From positions 1 to 64,000 of the forward strand of contig NZ_FPBH01000019.1 of assembly GCF_900116445.1 (NCBI RefSeq): a stretch of DNA of 64,000 bases, in the 5' to 3' direction. Positions within the stretch are counted from its first letter, which is position 1. Every line of letters begins with the position of its first letter. Below, piece after piece: positions 1 through 7,524 of this stretch. The notes under the pieces were generated by a model. It did not search any database. It had not been told where the DNA came from and saw only the letters and a list, made by a program, of their open reading frames with translations. This DNA comes from Paraburkholderia aspalathi. GTDB taxonomy: Bacteria > Pseudomonadota > Gammaproteobacteria > Burkholderiales > Burkholderiaceae. A program made the translations under genes and the position numbers.

Positions 1-52
1 GCCAGCGACATCGCCGCATTGCTGCCGCATCGCTGGCACCCGCCTGCGACCA
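1..52 (-). CDS. Possible start of a leftward prophage ORF, cut by the window edge
   Basis: An ATG at 52 opens a leftward frame that stays open to position 1 (17 codons, containing a Cys-x-x-Cys pair). It lies 44 nt downstream of the preceding small leftward gene, so it could be the next gene of the prophage operon. No convincing ribosome binding site is visible and the frame is too short to judge. Function unknown. Confidence 0.2.
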
Positions 53-96
53 TTGGCTAGCTCAATCCGTCAAGACGGGTTCTCCAGCCGCTTACG

Positions 97-249
97 TTAC
101 TTCGCCGCCTGCAAGGTCTTAATGATCGCAATCGAATCATCGCTAGCCTTAGCCGGGTCCAACTCATACAGCTTGGCGATAAGTGGTGAAAGCTCGTGGG
201 TAAGCGCTGCCTCACGTTCCGCTGTGTTCGTTACGTTGTTTGATTTCAT
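97..249 (-). CDS. Small prophage protein, 50 aa, unknown function
   Basis: Reading leftward from the ATG at 249 gives a 50-residue acidic, helix-prone protein beginning MKSNNVTNTAERE and ending at the TAA at 97-99. A GGATAACGT element precedes the ATG as a plausible ribosome binding site. It sits 55 nt after the tape measure gene in the same direction, so it is probably co-transcribed with the tail genes. Small proteins after the tape measure are often tail tip or assembly factors, but nothing in this sequence identifies it. Function not recognised. Confidence 0.55.
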   Translation of the reverse strand: MKSNNVTNTAEREAALTHELSPLIAKLYELDPAKASDDSIAIIKTLQAAK

Positions 250-304
250 ACGTTATCCTTAATGTATAAGTGTTTGGCGGGCAGGTTAGCCCGCCCTAGC
301 GGAC

Positions 305-3058
305 CTAAATCTGTCCGTACTTCTGTTGGTACGCGTAGCCGCCTTGGCCGCGCATCTTTTGATCCATGCGCTTATCTACAATCGCTTGGAAAATAGGGAG
401 CATTTCCTTTGCGTCTTGTGCGCTTAGACCGCCTCCGCGTCCGCTACCGTCTAGGTGAAAGTGCAAATCACCCGAGCCGGAGCCGCTATCGCTAGACGAT
501 GAGGGCGCGTTACCAACCGCCCCGCCTGAGGCAAAGTGCGCGGCTTGGCCGGAGTTGATCGACTCAAGCAAGCTACGATGCTTACCCGCTGCCGCAGCAT
601 TAACCACAAACTCCCCATTGGAGAGCATCGCCGGGATGCTATCGCTAGTACCCGTACCGGGGCCGGTAATGTGTCCACCGTCCGCGAAGTGACCAACCGA
701 GCCGCCAGTAGAGAAGCCTGACCAAGAGCTAGCTACACTTTGGAAAATTTGCATTTCCGCAGCATGGAGGGCGATCTTAGCCATATCCGCCAGAACGCTA
801 GACGCGAACTGACTAAAGTTAAGCTTGCCTGTGGTAACGAATTGGTCAAGCGCGCTAGACATGCTGCCCCACACGGAGGAGAACGCCTCACCAACGTATT
901 GCGCGTTGGTCTTGCCCGCACTGCCGATGCCGACGATAGCCAGATGGATTTGCGCCTCATAGCTCTCGCGGATAGCTTGCTCATTCGCTAAGTGCTGAGC
1001 ATAAAGGGCCTCGCGGTCTGCGTAGGCTTGCGCCGCAATTTGCGTCCGGTCGTCGTAGGATTGTTGGTCAATTTGCTTGGAGTCGTATTGCTCTCTCAGC
1101 TTTGCAACGTCCTGATAGTACGCGTTGAGTAGCTTAATCTCACCCGTGTAATCGGTCCTTTGCCGAGGCAGCATAAAGCGTTGGGCGTCTCCGTCCGCAT
1201 AGCTTTGCGCAAGTCCGCGAGTAGCCGCCGCCTCTTGCTCCGCATACTTGACCGTTGCGTCCGCGCGCTTTTGCCATTCCTTGCCTAGGTCACCGGATGC
1301 CTTTTGCGCAGCAAGTACACGCTCATGCTCGATCCGGTTAAGCTCTTGTTGAGCGCTCTGAGCCGCCGCAATGTTTTTCTTTTGCTTGGCAAGCTCAAGG
1401 CGTTTCTCCTGGATAGCCTCCTCTTGTTTGTAGTAGCCCTCGTTCGTTGCAATCACCTGGACGTAATAGTCCCGATAATCTAAGAGGCCCTTATCAAAGT
1501 CAGACTTGAGGTTTTCAAGGTGTTCTTTGCGGCTATCGTCAATGCCCTTAAGCTGGGTGTTAAGCTCAGCAATCTGTCCGTTAAGCTCGTTCTCGTTACC
1601 CTTCTTAGGCGACTTCTCGCCCTTGGCATAATGGATTTGCTTGTCGCCCGTTGGACCCATATGCGGGGTAGCCAATGACTTTTGATCGTCCCACAGCTTC
1701 TTAGTAAAAGCTGCGTAGGAGTCACCTTGCCGCTTCAATTCGTCGTAGCCATTCTTTGCGTCATCCATCACAGCGGACCAACTACCCTTACCCAGGTCAT
1801 TGGACATTTTGCTAAGCATCGTGATTGACGTACCAACCTGATTAAGGCCGGTGACCACCGTAGCCGCTGCTGTAGCAACTACCCGGAACGTCTCCAGCAC
1901 TCCCGCATAGAATTGGTCAACGATTGGACCCATTGCCGAGTTATCGGAGAACGCGCTAGTAATCGCCTCGATAGCCGGAATGAGTTGCGCCTTTGCGTGC
2001 ATGGTCATTGCTTCCCATTCAGCGTGCGCCTCCTCCGTGTGTTCCTTCATAGCGGCTAGTTGCTTGATAGTGTTATCCGAGAGGACACCACCGAGGGCGT
2101 TAGCCTTGTCCGTGTACTCAGCAATACCGGAGCTACCCTTGTCCAGCAGCGGGATTAGCTTCTCTCCGGCCTCACCGAACAACTCATGCGCTACAGCGGC
2201 CTTAGCCGCGCTGTCTTGTGACTGCTGGAACGCGTTTGCTACGTCTAGCAACATATCATGCGGGGACTCCGCCTTAACTTGTTGCATACTGATGCCGAGC
2301 GCGGTAAATGCGTTGACTGCGTTTTTATTTCCGGCTATGGCCTTATTCTGTGCGTCCCCTAACGCCTCGATAGCTTTGGCGGAATCCTTAGCGTCCAAGC
2401 CCACGGATTGAGTGGCGTATGACCACTCTTGAATTTGCTTGGTACTTTGCCCGGTTTGTTGGGAGAGCTTTTGTACGGTATCCGCGTACGTCTCCATTTG
2501 CTCCGCTGCCTTATGGACAACCTCAGCAGAGAGGGCCGCTGTACCGACAACCGCACCGATACCCAAGGCTACCGGGTTGAGAATGAGGCTCATAGCGTTG
2601 GCTTGGTTAGCCAGCACCATAAGCGAGCCGCCAAACTTCTTAAAGTTGCCTTGCGACAACTCATGAGCCAACACTAACAACTCACGTTGCGCGCTGGCGT
2701 TAGCGAGGCTGAAACTATGGGTATGGCTCGTAGCAGCGTCGATGTCACTAATGTAGCTTTTCATTGCGGAGGAAATGCCCAAGCTCTCCGCACGCATGGA
2801 GGCTAGCTCAGCTTTAGTCTTGCCCGCCGTGCTAGCCATTTTGTCCATCTGCATAACCGCTTGCGCGATTTGCTGGACTTGCTTGCTAGTCGCCGCGCCT
2901 GACTCCTCCAGCGCCCCTTGGAAATTCTCCAGCACTTCCCTCGCGCGGCCCGTGCTAGCAGCATAGGCGGAAATACGCTGATTTGCTTTGTCTACCGCAG
3001 CAGTAAAGCCGGAGGAGTCAGCGGTAAACTTAGTCTTTACTTCGTTGTTACTAGACAT
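305..3058 (-). CDS. Phage tail length tape measure protein
   Basis: 917 residues. It would set tail length during siphovirus-type tail assembly and later lie in the tail lumen. The N-terminal half has long helical, coiled-coil-prone stretches. A hydrophobic segment lies around residues 145-190, and then a region of the lambda-type TMP family (KQIQEWSYATQSVGLDAKD). The C-terminal third has Gln/Ala/Glu-rich coiled coils. The end carries a Gly-rich region with the GPGTGTSDSIPAMLSNGEFV signature seen at the C-terminus of many tape measure proteins. It is the largest gene of the prophage, as expected. The spacing to the upstream 101-aa gene is 75 nt. No major tail protein or tail chaperone gene is recognisable next to it. 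Confidence 0.9.
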   Translation of the reverse strand: MSSNNEVKTKFTADSSGFTAAVDKANQRISAYAASTGRAREVLENFQGALEESGAATSKQVQQIAQAVMQMDKMASTAGKTKAELASMRAESLGISSAMKSYISDIDAATSHTHSFSLANASAQRELLVLAHELSQGNFKKFGGSLMVLANQANAMSLILNPVALGIGAVVGTAALSAEVVHKAAEQMETYADTVQKLSQQTGQSTKQIQEWSYATQSVGLDAKDSAKAIEALGDAQNKAIAGNKNAVNAFTALGISMQQVKAESPHDMLLDVANAFQQSQDSAAKAAVAHELFGEAGEKLIPLLDKGSSGIAEYTDKANALGGVLSDNTIKQLAAMKEHTEEAHAEWEAMTMHAKAQLIPAIEAITSAFSDNSAMGPIVDQFYAGVLETFRVVATAAATVVTGLNQVGTSITMLSKMSNDLGKGSWSAVMDDAKNGYDELKRQGDSYAAFTKKLWDDQKSLATPHMGPTGDKQIHYAKGEKSPKKGNENELNGQIAELNTQLKGIDDSRKEHLENLKSDFDKGLLDYRDYYVQVIATNEGYYKQEEAIQEKRLELAKQKKNIAAAQSAQQELNRIEHERVLAAQKASGDLGKEWQKRADATVKYAEQEAAATRGLAQSYADGDAQRFMLPRQRTDYTGEIKLLNAYYQDVAKLREQYDSKQIDQQSYDDRTQIAAQAYADREALYAQHLANEQAIRESYEAQIHLAIVGIGSAGKTNAQYVGEAFSSVWGSMSSALDQFVTTGKLNFSQFASSVLADMAKIALHAAEMQIFQSVASSWSGFSTGGSVGHFADGGHITGPGTGTSDSIPAMLSNGEFVVNAAAAGKHRSLLESINSGQAAHFASGGAVGNAPSSSSDSGSGSGDLHFHLDGSGRGGGLSAQDAKEMLPIFQAIVDKRMDQKMRGQGGYAYQQKYGQI

Positions 3059-3133
3059 CGTACTCCTTATTAATAGCCAGTTAAATATCAGCTAGTCCAG
3101 TGGCTAACAGGCGGACTTGCTACGATTGAGACG

Positions 3134-3439
3134 TTAGTACAAGCCGAAGAAAATCCAGCCCGTAATAGGGTTGGGGTAGTTCATACCCGCCGTACTGCTG
3201 TAGGTCCAGGAGATGCCACTAGAGTCAATCGTGACTATTGGCGGTGGGGTTTGGTTGGAGATATGCGCGAACAAAAAGTCCGGTTGAAAAGACCACCAGG
3301 GGACGCCATCCGACAAGTCACAAGCCATACTTCCTGCTTGCCCCCTGATCTGCACAGTACCCTTGATACGACCGAATCGGTCTGACGTGTCCAGCATGAT
3401 CTGTCCGGACGCGTTCCAAATCTGCAATCCGGAGGCCAT
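3134..3439 (-). CDS. Prophage protein of 101 aa, possible tail or particle-surface component
   Basis: 101 residues starting MASGLQIWNASGQIMLDT. It is rich in beta-prone, aromatic and Gly/Ser residues and ends in an aromatic-hydrophobic tail (GWIFFGLY). It has no signal peptide or transmembrane helix. Its ATG overlaps the stop of the preceding gene by one base (TAATG), which indicates translational coupling. The 'GLQIWNASG...LDTSDR' opening resembles short phage proteins found near tail genes, but that is memory of a style and not a proven homology. The specific role is unknown. Confidence 0.6.
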   Translation of the reverse strand: MASGLQIWNASGQIMLDTSDRFGRIKGTVQIRGQAGSMACDLSDGVPWWSFQPDFLFAHISNQTPPPIVTIDSSGISWTYSSTAGMNYPNPITGWIFFGLY

Positions 3440-3846
3440 TACCGCGAGGCCTCATGTTGGCTCTGAAACTTGGCGGCCTTCGCAAGGTGTTCTCTCGCCT
3501 CTGCAAGCGCCGCCATAACCCGCCGATACGGTCTGCTAGGTAGCAACCAAAGGCGGTTAGCCTCGTCCCGCACGTTATTACCGGCGCAAAGATGGTATTG
3601 AGCCATTCTCAGGCTATAGCCATACATACCCTTGCGCACCTTTATAGCGCGCTCAAGCCGAGCGTCTAGCTCGTTGATAGACTCGCACCGGACCATCCCT
3701 TGTGACCGTCCATACAAAGCCTCCAGTACGCCAATACGAATCTCGGAGGTTGGCCTTGCGAACGTTTGCCCGTTACGACCCCGCCTGCGGGCCAGTACGC
3801 CCATAGCCTCCGCCATGCGGACAACACGCGCACGGTTATTCGACAT
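3439..3846 (-). CDS. Basic prophage protein, 135 aa, unknown function
   Basis: The ATG at 3846 is chosen because GGGGGCG lies just upstream and because it overlaps the end of the previous gene by 11 nt, matching the tight packing here. A longer frame reaches 3918 but would run deep into the upstream gene. The protein is strongly basic (many Arg) and helical, with no recognisable motif, signal peptide or membrane segment. By position, between capsid and tape measure, it could be a head-tail connector or completion protein, but the composition does not prove it. Confidence 0.55.
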   Translation of the reverse strand: MSNNRARVVRMAEAMGVLARRRGRNGQTFARPTSEIRIGVLEALYGRSQGMVRCESINELDARLERAIKVRKGMYGYSLRMAQYHLCAGNNVRDEANRLWLLPSRPYRRVMAALAEAREHLAKAAKFQSQHEASR

Positions 3847-4066
3847 TGTGCGCCCCCTGTGTCTTGATGAAGTCCGCCCGGAGGTGGATTGCTGCGGCAA
3901 GTGACGGAACGCGGCCAAGCGTTACCCGTTTCAAAACTGGACCGTACGAGCCGTCCGCCCTCCGTACCCACTGTCCAGGGACCACCTTCGTCCCCCGGAC
4001 TACATACTCTCCGCCAATGAGCCGGATGCCGCGAGGGAGGCCCCGGTTACGCTCGGCGCGAGTCAT
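3836..4066 (-). CDS. Small basic prophage protein, 76 aa
   Basis: 76 residues beginning MTRAERNRGLPRGIRLIGGEYVV. Its start overlaps the previous gene's stop in an ATGA arrangement (4063-4066), and its end overlaps the next gene, so all are probably translated in series. The first half is beta-prone with many Arg and Gly; the second half is a predicted helix. No family was recognised. The position downstream of capsid leaves a head-tail joining or DNA-binding role open. Confidence 0.5.
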   Translation of the reverse strand: MTRAERNRGLPRGIRLIGGEYVVRGTKVVPGQWVRRADGSYGPVLKRVTLGRVPSLAAAIHLRADFIKTQGAHNVE

Positions 4067-4251
4067 TCACGCTCCGCCTGCTGCAATTGCAAGGCGATAA
4101 GCCTATGCTGGGCCATCGCTTTAATGGTGTCGTTGCGGGCGATAACCAGGCGTGCGGTTGCGTTATCGCGGTCCGCCTCGGCAATAAGGTCCGTGAGCCC
4201 GCTCTCGTCCTTACCAGCGAGGATGCTCTCAAAGTCAAACTTCATTTTCAT
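4063..4251 (-). CDS. Small helical prophage protein, 62 aa
   Basis: 62 residues beginning MKMKFDFESILAGKDESG and continuing as a long amphipathic helix ending LQLQQAERE. The start is preceded by AAGGAATACT. It is the first small gene after the capsid fusion gene (48 nt gap), and its TGA overlaps the ATG of the next gene. Composition (acidic N-terminus, Ala/Gln-rich helix) would fit a small assembly chaperone or decoration factor, but this is inference only. Confidence 0.5.
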   Translation of the reverse strand: MKMKFDFESILAGKDESGLTDLIAEADRDNATARLVIARNDTIKAMAQHRLIALQLQQAERE

Positions 4252-4299
4252 AGTATTCCTTATCGTTAGTCAGTCGGATTCACCCGCCTGAGGATCAAG

Positions 4300-5742
4300 T
4301 TAGGCCGAAAGTGCGACTTCCACCGCCGCTCCCGGAACGAATTGCCAGTCGATATACTGTTGCGCAGCAAGGGCAACTTGGGACGTCTGAAACATGTTCA
4401 CTGGCACGTTAGCTGCCACGCCTGAGAGACCGTAAACGTCTGCGTGTCCCATAGCGTCCACTACCGCGTCGCCGATATAGGCGAGTACGCGAGTTGCATC
4501 CGTAATGAACAGCTTTCCCATAGGCACGCCATACGAGCAAATCGCGGGCATTCCGCCATAGAATCCACCGCGCGCCGTAATTTGGGTTTCTGTAGGGCTA
4601 CGCAGCGAAATTGCGGTAAGCGGGTTCACAAGCACGCAAGCTTGAGTAATGTCCCCGGTGAACGCTTCAACACCCGCATTAAATCCGTTAGCCTGTGTAG
4701 CTGCTGCCGCAAGGCCTTCCGGCGATACATTGTCGCGAGCCTGAGAACCGACGAATGCATTATCAACGGCACGGCTGAGGGCTCGCACAAGTATACCTGT
4801 CAGGGTCGCCTCCGCAGTATCGTCGGTAGCTCGAACGAGTTCTTGCGAAATCACAGTGCACACCCCGGCTTTTCGCTTATCCGACAGATACACACCAATA
4901 TTGCCCTGAGCCAAAGGCAGACCCGTTCCTTCGCCAAAGAAAGCACCGGCTACGGGCGACGCCTCCACATTGACCCGCGTAATAGCTGGAACCTGCACTA
5001 ACCCTTGCATCTGGCCCAGGATTGACCGGCTAAAAACAGCTTGCACGAATTCCAAGCGACTAATTTTCCCGACCGTCAGCGCTCCCGTTGCATCAGCACC
5101 GGCCACCATAGGATTTACGGCCGCCTTGATGTAGGTTGCTTCCACAGAATGTTCGCCCCACCGGTTCTCGGCGTATAGCGCGGCGTTGTGGCCGTCCGCT
5201 GCCTTGGCGATAGCTGCACGGATAAACGTCTTGTTTTGCATGCGGATAGGTTCAATCATTGTCATGTCCTTTTGATAGTGAAATTGAGTTGATTTGAATG
5301 CGGTAATGACAGCATCTGGATTTGCGGGTATCGATACGAGACTAAGCTCATGTACGTCCGCTTTGCTGTAAAGTGTCCCGCCATTTGACAGCGGCTGCGA
5401 CTTGACCGGACGGAACCCGATAGACACGCCCTTGATAATTCCGCTCTTGACGCTGTGCCAAGCCTCATCCGTCCTTTGCTTAACCGTGCCGACCTCGTCT
5501 ACCTTGGCAATCTTGGCTTTGAACGGGAGGCCGTTAGCGTTGGGCACCCCGAAAGTAACCGTACCGACAGCCTGTGAGTGGTCGTGGCCTAGCAGCAAAG
5601 GTGCCTCGCTTTGGAACGTGAGGCCCATCGGGTCCACGATATCCTTTACGCGGTCGATAGTCGGTGTGCTTGCAATACCCTCAAACTCCCGCTTGTCCTC
5701 TGTAATCGCCTTAACGACGAATTCCGAAAACATCTTATCCAT
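4300..5742 (-). CDS. Prohead protease fused to HK97-type major capsid protein
   Basis: 480 residues in one frame. Residues 1 to about 155 form an S78-type prohead protease: the LLLGHDHS His motif, then GVSIGFRPV supplying the nucleophilic Ser region, then HELSLVSIPANPDA. From about residue 160 the sequence continues as an HK97-fold major capsid protein with the typical C-terminal stretch (VNMFQTSQVALAAQQYIDW). In most phages these are two genes. An internal ATG at 5259 (residue 162) has an AGGA Shine-Dalgarno at 5267-5270 with seven-base spacing, so a separate ~319-residue capsid could also be made. The start at 5742 has GGGAAG upstream. No portal gene precedes it. Confidence 0.88.
   Translation of the reverse strand: MDKMFSEFVVKAITEDKREFEGIASTPTIDRVKDIVDPMGLTFQSEAPLLLGHDHSQAVGTVTFGVPNANGLPFKAKIAKVDEVGTVKQRTDEAWHSVKSGIIKGVSIGFRPVKSQPLSNGGTLYSKADVHELSLVSIPANPDAVITAFKSTQFHYQKDMTMIEPIRMQNKTFIRAAIAKAADGHNAALYAENRWGEHSVEATYIKAAVNPMVAGADATGALTVGKISRLEFVQAVFSRSILGQMQGLVQVPAITRVNVEASPVAGAFFGEGTGLPLAQGNIGVYLSDKRKAGVCTVISQELVRATDDTAEATLTGILVRALSRAVDNAFVGSQARDNVSPEGLAAAATQANGFNAGVEAFTGDITQACVLVNPLTAISLRSPTETQITARGGFYGGMPAICSYGVPMGKLFITDATRVLAYIGDAVVDAMGHADVYGLSGVAANVPVNMFQTSQVALAAQQYIDWQFVPGAAVEVALSA
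5257..5270 (-). promoter_or_regulatory. Internal ribosome binding site and start inside the capsid fusion gene
   Basis: On the minus strand AGGA at 5267-5270 is followed after seven bases by an in-frame ATG at 5259-5257 (protein MIEPIRMQNK...). A second ATG two codons earlier, at 5265, is too close to the AGGA. The site falls exactly at the boundary between the protease and capsid domains, so it could produce free capsid protein from the same message. Inference from position; translation is not proven. Confidence 0.5.
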
Positions 5743-5826
5743 CTACTTCCCTATATTTAGAATGCCTAAATTTATCCGCGTTAGGCGTAGCGCGGTTTAT
5801 CAGTATCGTTGTCAGTATAGTTAAAG

Positions 5827-6006
5827 CTATCGCGCCCCGGCCTCCAGTACATAGGAGGCAACCACGTCCGCCAGCAACGCGGATACCGTGGTCTCTCGAT
5901 CAACCGCGATATGTCGGAACTTCTTCAGTAACTCCGGCGTGATACGGGATGCGATTACTTTGCTGTCCTCCCTCTGGGTGGAGGAGCTAGTATTCTGCTG
6001 CGTCAA
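5827..6006 (-). CDS. Ribbon-helix-helix (Arc/MetJ-type) DNA-binding protein, 59 aa
   Basis: A TTG start at 6006 is preceded by CGGAG with seven-base spacing; an in-frame TAA just upstream rules out a longer form. The 59-residue product has a polar N-terminus followed by KVIASRITPELLKKFRHIAV and then a second helix with TVSALLADVVASYVL. This is the beta-strand/helix/helix pattern of small RHH repressors and partition-type regulators. It lies between the capsid operon and the small-gene region, so it may regulate the leftward structural genes. It resembles the C-terminal part of the divergent 156-aa gene at 6982 in fold type. Regulatory role inferred. Confidence 0.65.
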   Translation of the reverse strand: MTQQNTSSSTQREDSKVIASRITPELLKKFRHIAVDRETTVSALLADVVASYVLEAGAR

Positions 6007-6178
6007 ATCTATGCTCCGTTACTGGTTTACAAATGGTTAAATAAGGTGGACCGGATGCCACACCATAGCGGCGTTACCAATCCACACGCACAAACATACA
6101 AACAGCAAAACTGTGCCGTCTTTCACATGTACTCCTAATTTTTTAGTTTTGACAAGCCCCAACGAATCACGCGCCGGG

Positions 6179-6433
6179 TCAGTGAAACGGGTTACGGTGG
6201 TCTATCCCTACCCGCGTTCCCGTAGGCAGTGCGCACGCAGCGAGCCGAGCCGCGCCCTCATGATCGTTAGAACAGTGGCGCGCCACAATCTTGACCCGCG
6301 CCGTACCTCGACTTTGCTTCGTTGTTGCGCCGCCCGAGCACGCGAATCCGTAATGAGTCAGCGTAGCGATCGCTAGGCGGTGCGCCGTGCGTGCATCAAG
6401 TCCCGGTACTTCGATATGAATAGTTTTGCTCAT
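6179..6433 (-). CDS. Small prophage protein, 84 aa, unknown
   Basis: 84 residues starting MSKTIHIEVPGLDARTAHRL. GAGGTGG precedes the ATG as a good ribosome binding site, and the upstream 59-aa gene ends 23 nt before it. There is an N-terminal beta strand, a helix with Ala/His, then a Cys-containing middle and a basic C-terminus. There is no transmembrane segment. It belongs to the leftward early-region cluster of small genes. Function not recognised. Confidence 0.5.
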   Translation of the reverse strand: MSKTIHIEVPGLDARTAHRLAIATLTHYGFACSGGATTKQSRGTARVKIVARHCSNDHEGAARLAACALPTGTRVGIDHRNPFH

Positions 6434-6455
6434 TGGTCCACCTCGATATGGTTTT

Positions 6456-6635
6456 TCAATCTGCTATGCCACACTGTGTCTGTTGGCGCTGCCGAGCTAG
6501 TCTGCGCCTCGCATGCTCCGCCCGCTTCTGATTGCCGCTACCTCCGCCCCGCCGTTGCTCTCGGCCCCACGCATCTGCAACCGCCGCTGTGCGCGAATGG
6601 GCAAACTCTCTCGATCCAACCCGCCTATGCTCCAT
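6456..6635 (-). CDS. Small highly basic prophage protein, 59 aa
   Basis: The ATG at 6635 is preceded by GAGG at five-base spacing and gives a 59-residue protein starting MEHRRVGSREFAHSRTAA. More than a quarter of the residues are Arg or Lys, and the C-terminal half (HARRRLARQRQQTQC) is a charged helix. This composition fits a nucleic-acid-binding or small phage accessory protein, but no family is recognised. It is followed 22 nt later by the 84-aa gene on the same strand. Confidence 0.45.
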   Translation of the reverse strand: MEHRRVGSREFAHSRTAAVADAWGREQRRGGGSGNQKRAEHARRRLARQRQQTQCGIAD

Positions 6636-6707
6636 ATACCCTCGTCCAAATGTGTCGCCTAGTGCGCCTCATAACCACACTAGAGAACCATCTAGAAACT
6701 TTTGCAG

Positions 6708-6800
6708 CTACCCCGCTTCTATCTGCGCGACCTGAAACAAGTTGCGGATGAGGCGGCTACTGCCCGGATTGTTAAAGATCGCTTCCTTGGTCCCGGTCAT
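6708..6800 (-). CDS. Very small possible prophage ORF, 30 aa or slightly longer
   Basis: An ATG at 6800 gives 30 residues (MTGTKEAIFNNPGSSRLIRN...), and an in-frame TTG at 6833 would add eleven more. No good ribosome binding site was found for either. It is the first leftward ORF after the divergent regulatory region, so it could be a short regulator or leader peptide, or simply non-coding. Confidence 0.25.
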   Translation of the reverse strand: MTGTKEAIFNNPGSSRLIRNLFQVAQIEAG

Positions 6801-6836
6801 CGTGCCGGAGGGTTCCCGCCCACTCGTTATCAAGTC

Positions 6837-6961
6837 ACACTACCAAACTCAACGAGGCGAATCATGTCATGTAGAGACACTACCAACAATTGGGAATTTT
6901 CTATCAGCGCGCACCATTCGATAGTGATTCACGCTAACTTGACAACGTGATACACTACCAA
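6837..6961. repeat. Three direct repeats of ACACTACCAA in the divergent regulatory region
   Basis: The ten-base sequence ACACTACCAA occurs at 6837-6846, 6877-6886 and 6952-6961, all in the same orientation. All lie between the leftward small genes and the rightward gene at 6982. The third copy overlaps the likely promoter. Direct repeats of this kind are typical operators for ribbon-helix-helix regulators, and such proteins are encoded on both sides. Binding is inferred. Confidence 0.5.
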
Positions 6962-6967
6962 AATCAT
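6939..6967 (+). promoter_or_regulatory. Probable sigma-70 promoter for the 156-aa gene
   Basis: A perfect TTGACA lies at 6939-6944, and 17 bases later is AATCAT at 6962-6967, a weak -10 element. The downstream ATG at 6982 has GGAGG at good spacing. One of the ACACTACCAA repeats lies in the spacer, so a bound protein would block the promoter. Confidence 0.4.
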
Positions 6968-6981
6968 TAAACGGAGGCGCT

Positions 6982-7452
6982 ATGGCGACCCGCAATAAAA
7001 TTAAACGCCCCGCTGATAGCCGCGTGTACACCCGTGCTGGTGACGGGCCGGGAGAAAGCCCGTTTGCTAACGTTCCCGCAGAGAAGCGGGCGCGGATGTT
7101 GGCCGATTTAGAGACACAGGGGCGGGAATTCGCCGCTCAAGCGGAAAAACAGGCATCCAGGGTAGACGCAATCCGTCACGGAGTTAAGACAGAGCGCGAC
7201 ACACAACCCGTACAGGTCCGCATGCTCACGTCTCAGATTAAGGTGTTGAAGCAGATAGCCGAACAGGAGAACCGTTCGTCAAGCGATGTAATCCGCGAGC
7301 TTGTGCACGGGTACATTCAACATTGCCTCGATACCTGGACCGACGACGACGCAAAGCTGATTCTGAAGGCTACCGCCCGCCAATCTGGCTACCTTAAAGA
7401 TATGGACCGCGTTGCCGTTTCCCCTGAAACCGGACCGAAACGCAGCGAGTAG
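6982..7452 (+). CDS. Probable prophage DNA-binding regulator with RHH-like segment, 156 aa
   Basis: 156 hydrophilic residues. The N-terminal half is charged and probably flexible. Residues about 75-113 (VQVRMLTSQIKVLKQIAE followed by RSSSDVIRELVHGYI) show a beta strand and two helices like a ribbon-helix-helix domain. The last 40 residues are polar. It is transcribed rightward, away from the structural genes, behind a strong ribosome binding site. A repressor, autoregulator or partition-like factor of the prophage are all possible. The domain assignment is by pattern only. Confidence 0.5.
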   Translation: MATRNKIKRPADSRVYTRAGDGPGESPFANVPAEKRARMLADLETQGREFAAQAEKQASRVDAIRHGVKTERDTQPVQVRMLTSQIKVLKQIAEQENRSSSDVIRELVHGYIQHCLDTWTDDDAKLILKATARQSGYLKDMDRVAVSPETGPKRSE

Positions 7453-7524
7453 GCAGCGCCGCTTGTCCCCGAGCAAACATCACAAGATAATAAACACACA
7501 CAACACCGATAACCAAACGCAACG

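Noticed and set aside
53..262. 69-residue plus-strand frame at the left edge
   Set aside because: It is antisense to the 50-aa leftward gene, which has a start, ribosome binding site and fits the operon direction.
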